From NCBI GenBank assembly GCA_015179025.1, contig WHUX01000022.1, positions 1-64,000 of the forward strand: DNA of 64,000 nt. Direction: 5' to 3'. This DNA is from Terfezia claveryi (Eukaryota > Ascomycota > Pezizomycetes > Pezizales > Pezizaceae). Both the position numbers and the translations under genes were made by a program. Every line of letters begins with the position of its first letter. The first letter of the stretch is position 1. Shown here one piece after another: positions 20,564 through 31,598 of the stretch. Under the pieces are notes generated by a model. The model searched no databases, was not told the DNA's origin, and saw only the letters and a program-made list of their open reading frames with translations.

Positions 20564-23173
20564 TTACAGGCACCCTCGGAAAAGGGAATTCAGTTCGAGC
20601 TCATCCTGCCTATCCTCCCAAAAGTTGTTCAGGAAGGCTTCAGCTCTTGCCATCGTATCTGAGGATGGTACGGTGGCGGGTCCGTTACTGCTACTGCTCC
20701 CCGCACCCTCAGCACCTTCGCCGTCCTCTTCCCCGGTGGCATGCCCTTCCTCCATCTGTTGGCTACTGCTCCCCGTAGCCTCGGCACTTTCGCCCTCCTC
20801 TTGCCCCACGGTATATCCTTTCTCCTTCTGTTGATTCTCAGGGAGATGCATGTCTGGGGACAATTCGGTGGCTTTCGCTTTACCTTTACCTTTGTCCCGG
20901 TGGAGCGGCCCGGGAGGTCGTGTGAGAGGGATGGCAATGGTACCCAAAGTGGTATCCATCTGATATTGGTTGTGTTGTAGCATAATAGGGCCTTCATGAT
21001 TCTCAGAACTTTCTGCCTCACTTGTGGCTACGAAGTCCATAAACGCGTTACGATTGCGCTGCCTTCTGATCTTATCCTTGTTTCCTTTCTTACGGTCTTC
21101 AGTATACGGTATGCTGATAGGAGATATGTCTATTAGGACGGGCACAGGTGAGGTTTGACTGGAATCTGTTCCTTCATCCTGCTCCTCTCGAATTCCGGCA
21201 ACATTAGTGGAGAGGAATCCGACTTCCTCCAAATGGATATCTGGCTTGGTTTGGAGATCTTCTAACACAGAGGTAGTGGAAATCATAGTTGTCCCCTGGA
21301 CAGGCCACACTACGGCACCTGAAGCTATCCAGGGTTCCCAATTCTCAATGGCCTGGTTTTGGAGGCGGTCTCTGGCCTGCTTAGTCCGTAGTTTGTTCCT
21401 CAACTCTTGGTTGTGACTCTTCTCCGTCGACTGACTCTTGCGATTGTCTTTAGTCTTGCGCGTATTCATGACCTGGGCATTGACATCACTCCGGCACTTC
21501 ACAGGGTGACGGGAAGCATATTCAGGCTGATTAATGGTCGTCGCTGCTGGGTCAGAAAACACAGAGGTAGTGGAAATCATATTGTTCTCCTGGACCCCTA
21601 CGGCATCTGAAGCTATCCAGGGTTCGGAATTCTCAGCCATGGCCTGGTTTTGGAGGTAGTCTCTTGCCTGCCTATTCTGTTGTTTGTTCCCCAACTCTTT
21701 ATTGTGACTCTTCTTAGGCATGCGAGTATTCATGACTGCTGGGGATTTGACATTACTCCGGCGCTTTCCAGAGTGACGGGAAGCGTATTCAGGCTGATTA
21801 ATGGTGGTCGCCGCTGGGTCAGAAAACACAGACGCAGTGGAAATCATAGTGTCCTCCTGGGCCCCTACGGCATCTGAAGCTATCCAGGGTTCGGAATTCT
21901 CAGTCATGGCCTGGTTTTGGAGGTGATCTCTGGCCTGCCTATTCTGTTGTTTGTTCCCCAACTCTTTATTGTGACTCTTCTTAGGCATGCGAGTATTGAT
22001 GACTGGGGATTCGACACTACTCCAGCGGTTTTCAGAGTGATGGGAAGCGTATTCAGGCTGATTAATGGTGGTCGCCGCTGGGTCAGAAAACACAGACGCA
22101 GTGGAAATCATAGTGTCCTCCTGGACAGGCCACCCTACGGTACCCGAAGCTGTCCAGGGTTCACAATTCTCAGTCATGGCCTGGTTTTGGAGGTGGTCTC
22201 TGGCCTGCCTATTCTGTTGTTTGTTCCTCAACTCTTGGTTGTGACTCTTCTTCGTCGACCCACTCCTGCGATTGTCTTTAATCATGCGTGTATTCATGAC
22301 CTTGGCATTGACGTGACGCCTCACGTCGGAAGCATATTCAGGGGCAGCGTGTTTAGGCTGAATAATGGTGGTCGCTGCTGGGTCAACCGACTTGTAGTTT
22401 GAAAAATCATACATTCGCCACTTAAACCCAGCAGGAAGGTCAGACAAGCGATTATGGTATTTGTGCACGCGAGATCCTTTGACAGCTCTTCTACGTTGCA
22501 GTCTTTTCTTCCGCTTCAAGGCAACAGCAGTGTTGCTTAAGACTTTTTCGTTCACCAGAAAGACATTCACCTGCTGCTTTTTGTACCTAAATAATTGCAG
22601 ATGTGCTATAGTGGGAGCTTTGAGTGTCTTTTGTTTATTGACCTTGTATCGTGATGAGCTGGGATGTGCTGTAATGCGAGTTTCGAGTGGTTTTTGCTTC
22701 TGGACATAGTATCGTGATGAGCTTGGATGTGCTCTAATGCGAGTGTTGAGCGGATTTTGCTTATTGACATTGTATCGTGATGAGCTTGGATGTGCTCTAA
22801 TGCGAGTGTTGAGCGGATTTTGCTTATTGACATTGTATCGTGATGAGCTGGAGTTATGGCCTGCCAGCGTAGCCTCATGATGTGTGGAATATCGTTCATG
22901 TGAACTATTGTCCCCACGCAGAGATCTTTGATAAGTAGGGTGATATGGTATGTAATAGTCGTCGTGAGGGAGGCTGTTGTAGGCCACACCTTTTTTGTAG
23001 TAGGCAAGGTGGGGCTGATCGCGTTTCGTAATGTCCTTCAGGTTGCGAAGGTAAGTAAACAGGACATTCTGTAGTCCTTCAGCGGTTCCTGGTACTTTGG
23101 CATAAAGCCCAGCAGAGAGAGCGGAGGCAGAGCCTCTGATGCCAACTGTGTGCTTGGAAATAGAAGATCCCAT
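20564..23173 (-). CDS. 869-aa repeat protein with candidate N-myristoylation signal
   Basis: A single uninterrupted frame from ATG 23173 to TAA 20564-20566. The N-terminus MGSSISK fits the N-myristoylation pattern (Gly2, Ser6, basic 7), so membrane anchoring is likely. Residues about 105-190 are four 21-residue units (SSSRYNVNKQNPLNTRIRAH). Residues about 270-630 are four ~89-residue units, each starting near DPAATTINQPEYAS and containing NRQARDHLQNQAM and EPWIAS. The C-terminal part is acidic (GEEDGEGAEG) with two related 24-residue units, then ARAEAFLNNFWEDRQDELEL. The rest is polar and probably disordered. Two partial downstream copies show local amplification. Family and function unknown; the intact frame despite repeats argues that it is maintained. 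Confidence 0.75.
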   Translation of the reverse strand: MGSSISKHTVGIRGSASALSAGLYAKVPGTAEGLQNVLFTYLRNLKDITKRDQPHLAYYKKGVAYNSLPHDDYYIPYHPTYQRSLRGDNSSHERYSTHHEATLAGHNSSSSRYNVNKQNPLNTRIRAHPSSSRYNVNKQNPLNTRIRAHPSSSRYYVQKQKPLETRITAHPSSSRYKVNKQKTLKAPTIAHLQLFRYKKQQVNVFLVNEKVLSNTAVALKRKKRLQRRRAVKGSRVHKYHNRLSDLPAGFKWRMYDFSNYKSVDPAATTIIQPKHAAPEYASDVRRHVNAKVMNTRMIKDNRRSGSTKKSHNQELRNKQQNRQARDHLQNQAMTENCEPWTASGTVGWPVQEDTMISTASVFSDPAATTINQPEYASHHSENRWSSVESPVINTRMPKKSHNKELGNKQQNRQARDHLQNQAMTENSEPWIASDAVGAQEDTMISTASVFSDPAATTINQPEYASRHSGKRRSNVKSPAVMNTRMPKKSHNKELGNKQQNRQARDYLQNQAMAENSEPWIASDAVGVQENNMISTTSVFSDPAATTINQPEYASRHPVKCRSDVNAQVMNTRKTKDNRKSQSTEKSHNQELRNKLRTKQARDRLQNQAIENWEPWIASGAVVWPVQGTTMISTTSVLEDLQTKPDIHLEEVGFLSTNVAGIREEQDEGTDSSQTSPVPVLIDISPISIPYTEDRKKGNKDKIRRQRNRNAFMDFVATSEAESSENHEGPIMLQHNQYQMDTTLGTIAIPLTRPPGPLHRDKGKGKAKATELSPDMHLPENQQKEKGYTVGQEEGESAEATGSSSQQMEEGHATGEEDGEGAEGAGSSSSNGPATVPSSDTMARAEAFLNNFWEDRQDELELNSLFRGCL

Positions 23174-24510
23174 TGTAGATGCGAGACTTAAAAGGTAGAG
23201 GGGAAGAAGGAGCAGGCAGTTAGGTCAGGAATCAGATGGAGCAGGCAGTGAGGTCAGAGATTGTGTAGGTTGGGAGTTGGGAGTTTTTGATGTTTTTCTT
23301 AAGTCCTGTACCCCGCGTATTCGACTTAAGAGGGCGTTACTACGCTTAGTCAGACCCAACCCCGCTTTGTCTATCTACAATACATGCGCCTATGTGGCGA
23401 GGTCAACTTGTTCTCGTGCCCAGACCCTCGTAGGAGGCCGAAGCCTGTGGCCATGGCCTTATCCTATGGCTTCGCCGCTTAGCTTCCCTATACTGTAGTC
23501 GCCCATGACGGCCGATAGCCAAGGCCTCCATTACCCTGATTTTCATGGTGCCAACCAGACTAATTTTCATGTATATATTTGCATGTATATAGCCAGCACG
23601 TCTTCCTCGATTGTTGTATAGAATCAGGCAATAGCAGCGGATTGGATTCCCCGATAACAGTGTATCCCATGTATCCATTGTTATGCTACGCACTTCTACT
23701 CCGTAGTCTAGGTACCCCGCCGCCCTCCACTAATCTGTGAGTGAGATAGCCATCACTGTAGCTGCACGCCTTCAGTTATATGGCCACCCAACTCCTTGCC
23801 AACCCTACCTACCACTGCCTACCATCTCGGCCTATCTTGCCACCATTTGACTTAATCCATAGACTAATACATCCATCCTGACCCCGTCAACTCCACAAAG
23901 CGTACATTATCTGCCAATTGTCCTGTCTTGAAAGGATTTCCCGGGGCCTTAAATCTTCCCATTTTAATCCACTGTTCTGGCACTGCCGCTGCCAAATTCC
24001 GGCTGGCTGGTCTACGAGGCCACAAACCAATCCTTCATCATCAAATACATTGCCTCTTCCATTCATGAAGCCTCCAAAATTCCAACCAGGCCCAAAATTG
24101 TCTCCATGGAAAATCAGAGATATTACAAACTTCACTAGCCATCTTAGCTCCCTGCCGTCGCAGACCTACCGCCATGGTGTTATCGTCGAAGTCTGGTTCG
24201 ATCAATGCCTATAGAACGAGCCAGGATGTGGTAGTTCGAGAAATAGAGGAAGTACAAATGGTTACATTACTTCATATCCCGGGAAGGACCCCAGGCCACT
24301 AGGGTAAGGGGTAATGAGCCATGGAGAAAGCATCCCCAGAGGAAGAGTGATTTGGGCTATTTCTGAATGAAATTAAGGAGATTTTGGTCCATAAATAGCT
24401 GGAGAGGAGGAGATGCGTATCTATTCCACCTTAATCAGATCTAAGTGGAGTGGTGTACGTCTATGAAGGAACGCCAGTGGTAAAAGAAATCCAGAAATAC
24501 TCCCCGGGCA
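23174..24510. other. No supported gene apart from one micro-insertion
   Basis: 23205-23262 holds two ~28-bp direct repeats (GAGCAGGCAGTTAGGTCAGG type) upstream of the 869-aa gene. Opposed frames at 23887-24214 are short and lack support. Confidence 0.4.
23539..23571 (+). mobile_element. 15-bp micro-insertion with perfect 9-bp duplication
   Basis: GTGCCAACCAGACTA (23548-23562) is flanked on both sides by ATTTTCATG (23539-23547 and 23563-23571). It is the clearest short copy of the family described in the findings. Confidence 0.8.
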
Positions 24511-24840
24511 GTGGTAAAGAATCAAAAAAAAGTCAAGCGACCCGACATACCCGACGACCAGGACAGCTCGGAACTCCCTGCAGCCAGAGGAGGTTCTAGT
24601 AGCAAAAGTGATCACAAACACCCTCAATCTGACCCCACCTCCGCGCAGGGACAACCCCTCAAATGTACCTGGCAAACATTCCTCCCACACGGTGTCTACG
24701 CACCTGTCGTTCCATCAGCAATTGAACTCCGCCTGCAAATTTCATCTTTATATGGGTCGTCCACCCTTCCACTGTTACGGACACCGAACGATAATCTCCC
24801 AAAAATACTTACCCTCATGCCCTCTGCTCCTCGGGCATGA
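24511..24840 (+). CDS. Doubtful ORF without ATG
   Basis: Open for about 110 codons to TGA 24838. The N-terminal third is Lys/Asp/Ser-rich (KNQKKVKRPDIPDDQDSSEL). The frame continues upstream to TAA 24481 without an ATG, and GGGCAG just before it could be a splice acceptor. No exon upstream could be identified. Confidence 0.2.
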   Translation: MVKNQKKVKRPDIPDDQDSSELPAARGGSSSKSDHKHPQSDPTSAQGQPLKCTWQTFLPHGVYAPVVPSAIELRLQISSLYGSSTLPLLRTPNDNLPKILTLMPSAPRA

Positions 24841-25689
24841 GACTAGCCCTAATACTTGAGCTAGCAACCATGGTTGTCTGCTTTACACACCTGTAACTGG
24901 GCTGGTAATACGTGTCCAACTGTGCTAGAGTTGTGCTGTCGCAGTAGCAACCCGATTTATGCATGCATGTGCCATTTGGGATTATTTCACGGAAGTTATT
25001 AGTTAGGGATTATTTCCGCAGGAATCTCGGTTCTACACATAATGCTTCTTTGATTTATGTCGATCACCAATTCAATCTCTCAAAGGATTAGAGATAGATA
25101 GCTCACCTAAGATTTCCCTTCTCCTCCTTAGGGATCTGCCCAGAGCTGCTGTAAGTTGGGGAGAGCATGGGTACTGTACATGCCGTTGCCACAGAAGCTA
25201 AGTACATGAAAATCCACTTCACCCACAATCTAACTGTCTGTACAACGCAAACTTGGTTCGGTCTATTGGATTTCTTATGATATCTGAGGAATCGGTATTC
25301 TTGGAAGAATTCCAAATGTAGAGGTTGTTGCTTGCTTTCCTTGATCTCACATGATTTTTGTTTTTTCCAGAAGTGAAAACTGACGATGCCTGGACACAAA
25401 TGGCCTAGAACTATACTTAGGGAGATACTGGGGATCGCCATGGTATGGCAGACAAAGAACATAGTGTATAGTGGTGTTAGAGAGCCAGGGTGATCTCAGG
25501 AGGGCAGCGGAGCTAATGTAGGATTCCCCGAGGTTCTGGATTGAGGACCTGACAGAAAAGAATGAAGGATGAGCCGGAAGACTGTAATGGGGGTGAAGGG
25601 GCGCCTGGGTAGAAGGTACAGGGAGCAGACGGATGGTCCAGGGCAGCAGCATGGATTAGGAAGCGGAAGCTGAAGCCTGGCATTGCAAC
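24841..25689. other. No supported gene
   Basis: Only short overlapping minus-strand frames of low quality; no repeats or domains seen. Confidence 0.4.
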
Positions 25690-26490
25690 ACCAGCTGGCA
25701 TACGACAAGTAGGTATTTCCTAACGAAGCATCTGGTGTAGATCAACCGGACCATCAAAGGCCTACCATATCTAGCGACGGACCGAGGCCCGTCTAGGTTC
25801 TGAACCCATCAAATCGGACGGACGGAGGTTCCGTCCTATTGGGCAGCCTCGGTATACGCAAGACATCTTCCGGAGCTCAGCGGCAGTAGAGCAAGTTATC
25901 CGAGACGCAATCGGCGAGGAAGACAGAACTCCGCTGATTGACAACATCACAGGCAACCCCCGGAAGGTACACACCAAAGACTTAGACCTTGGGAAGGTGG
26001 TGGAAATTCGGATGGGAGCAGGCTGGGGGGAGTAAGTTCGGCAGCGACCGCCAGGGAAAGCATATACCTGGGGTCTTTTGCAACCATCATGGAGAGTCAC
26101 TCAGGGTCAAGGGCAATGAGGATGCCGATGAGAGGGCAAGGCGGGAAGCCTGGGTTGGGAAGCGAAAGCTCAAGCTTTGAAGTTCTTACACCTGCTGGGC
26201 TGCACAGATGTTCATGATCCACACGAAGCCGAGGCGCGTCAGTTCGGGGCAACAGGGCGATGAAGGGGTTAACGTACCTAGAAACAAACCGAGGCCCCCA
26301 GAGGGCATGCACACATCGGATACGAAGAGCGGAAGAACCTTTCTGTATTTATGGTAAGATCCAGAACGCAGCACACCTGATGGAATGCGCATGGGTTGGA
26401 GATGGGAAGGGAAAGAAACCAGGAGAGATGAATGGGGATCAGGATTGGTGGGACAAGGTGTGGGAATTCTTGAAGGTACCTTGAAGGTGC
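25690..26490 (+). mobile_element. Rearranged LINE fragments
   Basis: Plus strand. Contains the RNase H end (LRVKGNEDADERARREAWVG, 26100-26160), and twice the region after it: IKGLPYLATDRGP near 25755-25795 and MKGLTYLETNRGPQRA at 26260. The final part (NAAHLMECAWVGDGKG) is the Cys/His-containing tail. Order and frames are scrambled, so these are dead pieces. Confidence 0.65.
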
Positions 26491-26574
26491 CTTGAAAGGT
26501 CCCGGGTAGGGTTTCTTGCTAAAGTTTTCGGAGCGTTAGTTCTTACCGGGGGGCGGGGGTACCTAGCTGGTGGC

Positions 26575-26800
26575 TCAGTGATTGGAAAATCGATGCGCTC
26601 CCATCGCCATAAACTAGAGAGTTTGAAAACGAGTACTGGGTCACAAAAAACAGAAGAAAACCTGTTCTGTGCGTGCGGAAGAGTTAAGAACGTGGCTCAT
26701 ATCATGGATCGTGGACGGGAAGAGGAACGCGGAGAAGGTAAAGACGGACCTGGAATTCCTGAGAAGGTGTGAGAAGGTATGGGAGGCACTACGGGAGTGA
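26575..26800 (+). mobile_element. Second LINE C-terminal fragment
   Basis: Weaker copy of the preceding tail: CACGRVKNVAHIMDRGREEE and a KVWEALRE-like end. Confidence 0.45.
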
Positions 26801-28269
26801 TCGCTACTCTATATCTTTTCTTTCCTTTTCTTGTGTACCTAGCTCACAGAGGATATTTTACTTCCCATTGAGGTTCACAATGAAATACTTTTTTCCAAGA
26901 AGTTTCCTACTGAAAGCAGAAAATAATAATCTTAAATAGAAAGTCTGTATTTGCTGCATAGAATTTACAGTCTATTAGTACCACTTCTATAATCTACGGT
27001 CATTGAAATAATGAGCCACTCTAAGTATATATTAGGGTCGCTGATACATATTTCAAGATGCCTTTCTACATTAATTAGTTTTAAATATAGGATTAGCTAA
27101 ATTCATTATAATTGGATAATTACCTAATAGTTGAGCTTAGATTTTTATGATTGTGATTCTACTAGTAATTCTACCAGTGTTTATGCATTCAATAAATATT
27201 AGACATAGCTTCCCTGTTAGGAGGCACCTGAAGCGCGCGGCGTAAGGTATAGGGCTGCGGGAGAGATGTGTGACTTTTTAGGAAGCATCTAGAGCACATG
27301 AAGAATGGTGCGTCCGGAGGCACATTTTTTCTTGCTGATGCATGACCTACTGAAGAAGAGAATGAGATTGAAGAATGACATTGGAGTAAGTACTTGCTTT
27401 AAGATTCGCAGTTTTGCTAAAGATTATGTGCTTCGGCAGCATCTGACCTAAAAAGGTTTTCGCCAATGTTATTCCTTGAGCCGACAGTATTAAGTTCAGT
27501 CGTTTATTGGAAGGAAGAGAGTCTATTATCAACACTTTTCTTGATTCCACGGGCGTACAGTATTGCTTGACCAATATATACCTTTGTTAGGTATGAAGTG
27601 CCTTTGCTCCACATAAATAGTTTTATGAAAAGTATATATGCCCTCCATATGTAGATCTGGTTCCCCGTTAAGTTTATTTTTACCTTTATTCTCCTGCTTG
27701 GCAGCCACTGAGTTCCAAACTTAGGTTATAGGGAATACAAGTTAGATTTTAAATTGCATCTCACTCAAATATATACCATCAGTATGCAGTTCCGTGCTAG
27801 AGCTAGAATTCTCTAGCTTTCGATGCCCAGTTCATACGACAGAAGAGGTAATATTGAATACCTCCGTTTTCTAGAACAATATCTTTGCTATATTTATCGA
27901 AATTGGAGTAGATCATCTCACATCATGGTAATTTCAGGTTTTGCGGTATAGGTAGTAAGTCTCTATGTGATGTATGATATAGCCAACTGTGCCAAAATCC
28001 TTGAATAAACTTGTTAAAGCCTGTTTAATTCAGTTTATCGGGTTTCCCACTTCACTAGTCTTCAATCAGGAAGGGTTCAATTACGTTCCGTATGAAACAT
28101 CAATCCTGTGGATTGGTTGATTAGTCGAACGGCTGAAACTTGCAATACTCAGGCAAGAAATTATTACATACTAAAAAATGTGTCCTTTGCAAACCTAGTA
28201 TCTCTATTGCATGCCCCGTATACAAGTTCAAGATATTGACAAACTTGCTGTGAATTGTTTTTGGTGGGC
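26801..28269. other. AT-rich, no supported gene
   Basis: Composition resembles decayed LTR-element sequence, but I could not recognise a retroelement domain. A minus frame at 27574-27347 is short and unassigned. Confidence 0.4.
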
Positions 28270-28743
28270 AAAATTATTACTCCTATAGGAATAGGAATAG
28301 CAACAGGCAAGCGGAGAGATCCAAGTGTCCAATGAAGGAATGTGCGAATAGATCAAGTTAGTCACTAGAGAGAGGAATATGAAGAGAAGAAGATGTTCGT
28401 ATACACAGTGAGTGCATGTATTGTATTGTGTGAAGTGATACCTTAGTTATCTCGAACAAGTAGGAATATGAACAAGATATATATACATGTATGAGCGTAC
28501 ATCTAAAGGAGAAAGAGAAGGAGAAGGAGAAGCACATGTCCGTTGCAAGCCGTATAGCTAGGCATGAAGCAACGATATGAGTGCGAGCAAGGCATGAAGC
28601 ACGCAATATGATGTGCAAGCCGCTGCGAGCCGTAGGACTAGGCAGGAAGCATACATATGATGTGCAAGCCGAAGAAGACTGCATGTGGTATAGGAAGCAA
28701 GGCATGGGCGGAATGAACGGAATGTACTGCATTCATTCTAACA
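28270..28743 (+). repeat. Copia-like solo LTR, degraded
   Basis: Shares AACAAGATATATATAC .. ACATCTAAAGGA and the end CATTCTAACA with the better-bounded copy at 42514. Its left end is not clear; ACTCC occurs on both sides and may be a target duplication. Confidence 0.35.
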
Positions 28744-28772
28744 ACTCCGACTTAATTTACTTCCATTAAGGG

Positions 28773-29547
28773 TACAGTAGAACTTCGTTACAAGCATTTC
28801 CGTTACAAGAATAGACTCGCTATAAGGCGAGATGCTAGACAACATAAGAATAAAAACTCTATTGGTATATTCTTAGATTTTCTGTAATATTCTTAAATAA
28901 AAACTGGACGCTAGCATGGGAATCTAAGCACTAGCCGGTGTTATTGAGTTAGTAGCTGATGTCTCTTAGGATCCGTAACCTCTGCTACAACCCATTCTGA
29001 CCGCACCCGAGCCTTATATCCGAGGCAAGCTAATAACATAAACCTTCAAATTTCTTGGAGCCAGAGTATACGGTAGATGATCTAGAGGCTCAAATTATCG
29101 ATGCCTACGAGCCTGATCGGAATTTTGGAATTAAGAATCAGAGCCAGAATCCGAGCCTCTTCCTCCAGCCCGCATCACACATACAGCTGCATTGGAAGCA
29201 TTAGAAGCTCTTACACTAAATAAACACCAAGCCAGAATCATAAATTCAACACAACAGCAGTCATTCTATGGAGAACGACGCCGAATTGAGGGTGTACAAA
29301 GAGCAAAAAGAGGTCAGTAAAGGCAAAGGACATTGCAGGAGTGCATAGGGGTGGTCGGAAGGGATGCTAGAGCATATCCAGTGCTGGAAGGGGATATTTA
29401 GGGGGGATTTGGTGGTCGGAGAGGATGTTTAGGGGGTATCTGGTGCATATTTGTTCATGTACCTGCACATGTCACTATAGGCATATATTCACTGCAAGAA
29501 TGAGAGTCGACCACCTGATTACATGCTTGTAACAAAGTTCTACTGTA
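28773..29547 (+). mobile_element. Pogo/Tc1-type element with TIRs and TA duplication
   Basis: Left end CAGTAGAACTTCGTTACAAG (from 28775) and right end CTTGTAACAAAGTTCTACTG (to 29545) are inverted repeats of about 23 bp with one mismatch, flanked by TA on both sides. About 770 bp long. At 29060-29330 a broken frame reads EYTVDDLEAQIIDAYEPDR, then TAALEALEALTLNKHQAR, like the C-terminal tail of pogo/Fot transposases. The catalytic domain is missing, so it is a deletion derivative. Confidence 0.65.
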
Positions 29548-31298
29548 GTACTCTGATATGATGCCCATCTCACATATAGATTGGAATAAGGACAAAATTC
29601 ACTGGGGGTGAGCATTCATGTAGTGAACATTATTGTTTGGGAGCTCAAAACGTCTATATATTTTGGGGTGGTTCACCTTTGACATTCACATCCTGAAAAA
29701 CAACGTATACAGTCCTTATAGACTACAATGGCTATAATACCGGGGGTACATAAGTATCATGAGTATCTGCAAGCATAATAGTAACAGATACAGTAGATAT
29801 CGCAACGACATAGGCGATCCTTATCATATTCGCATAAATTGTGGTTAACTGGTTATTATAAACAACACAGCTACAACACAGAGATTCATATGGCACTTAT
29901 GGACGGAAATAATAAGGATATCTATAAGTATAGACTTATATCCATACCAAATCAGATCTCATGATGAGAGATTAGCAATAACACACGAAGGAGAAAATGT
30001 TACGACTTGGGAACATATAACTATCGATTAGAAGGATACTTTGTGCATCAAGAAGGTCTCTTTTTATTGTGAAAGGACTATTGGGAAGTATATTCAGACT
30101 CTTGAAACCTTCCTTAGCTATAACTTTCGCACTTCCGGTTAACCATAACCTACGCAATTGCTATATTGTAGTGATAGGGAATTAGAAAGCTAATTCAGAA
30201 TTATTTCCAATATGAATTCGAGTCTGATTATGCACTTACTAATTTAAAACTTTACCAGAAACAATTCTAAATGCGGCAGTAGTCATGCTAACCATAAAGC
30301 TTAACATAACCAAAGTATATTAATAAACCACAGCTCTCGGGAAGTGCGCCTGATGACTACAATCGCTAGAAAGGGGAGGTTAATTATGACAAATAAATAA
30401 TCACTACATAAATGAGCAAGCGAGTGGATATCCGCATGAAAATAATATTGTCTCTAACGGATGTCAATTTTGGCACTTTCCTAGACATCCATGGTATACT
30501 GCACACTAACGTCAAAGCTAATTTACCAGAGTCCTGCTATGTAATGGAAATTTAATGGATATATTAATGGTTGAGATGACTGAGACTTAAGTTTTTACCT
30601 CATTACCTCAAGCCCCGACACAACCAACGTATTACCTATGGAATCATCACACGTTCCACCAATAACACATATAAGCAACGACTTTCGGCCGCCAAAAACC
30701 CCTTGAATTCGGAACTAGCTGAAGGAAGATGTAGAACGGCTTATAGAAAAAAAATTAACAGAATCGAGAGGGAAGCAGCGATCTCATATTGTGTCCAGGA
30801 AGTAACACTCTACGCTGAGTGAAGCACAGCATATTGCAAGGTGTGATATCGATGGTACTAAGCAAGATTAACTGAAGATTCAGCTTGGAGTTGTTGCCCT
30901 GTCCAACTAATGGAAAAACGATTGACTAATAACACATATAAGAAGAGCGTTAGAGCACATCCCATAAGGCTACATGAAACTATGCGTGTATGCGTGGAAA
31001 AGTGCCTAAAACGCTGAATGATGAATGTAATATAGCTATGTGCATAAAAGACTGACCTCACCTCCCCTAGAAGTACATGACGAAAAGTAACAACCAAAAC
31101 AGAAGAAATTGATATGGCCAAAACACAGGAGATCTAGCAGGTTCTATGGCAGCAGCGGAAGCAACTGCTAAGTGCGTATTAAGTCACAAGTGAAAAACAC
31201 CGGAATAAACAAGAGAAATGAAAGAAACTAAAGATTGACTGCCAACAAGTAAACTGACGATAACCGAGCACAGTCACATCCGACCTCCCACGCTCGTT
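29548..31298. other. AT-rich, no supported gene
   Basis: No frame, repeat or RNA I can support. Confidence 0.4.
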
Positions 31299-31598
31299 TT
31301 ATCCACATTCATCCGGAACAATACATCCGCTCTGTATAATATCTAAAGATATCCGCACCATCACATTGTCAGTAGTCGTTGTGAGTAATGTACGCGAGAC
31401 ACCGTTCAACCTAACGTATACTTTTCGTGCTCCAGCATTGTTGGCATTCTCATCGACATCGATCAAGCTGTAAGGGTGTACAACTCGCCATGGAGCGGGA
31501 TTATAAGGATATAATGTATATGAATGACCTCGTCTCCGAATATTACTATCCCAATTGTCCATCACCGTAAGATATACTTTACGCTCAAAATTTTGCAT
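31299..31598 (-). CDS. Small 99-aa protein, unknown
   Basis: ATG 31598 has a good context (ACAACATG). The frame (MQNFERKVYLTVMDNWDSN .. to PDECG) is free of low complexity and contains hydrophobic/charged alternation typical of real protein, with VYVRLNGVSRTLL and VRISLDIIQSG suggesting beta strands. An AT-rich TATTAATATAG lies about 20-30 bp upstream. No family recognised; an upstream exon cannot be excluded. Confidence 0.45.
   Translation of the reverse strand: MQNFERKVYLTVMDNWDSNIRRRGHSYTLYPYNPAPWRVVHPYSLIDVDENANNAGARKVYVRLNGVSRTLLTTTTDNVMVRISLDIIQSGCIVPDECG

Noticed and set aside
24511..24840. Confident call of a host gene
   Set aside because: No ATG, no identifiable upstream exon and no recognisable domain; kept only as a low-confidence entry.
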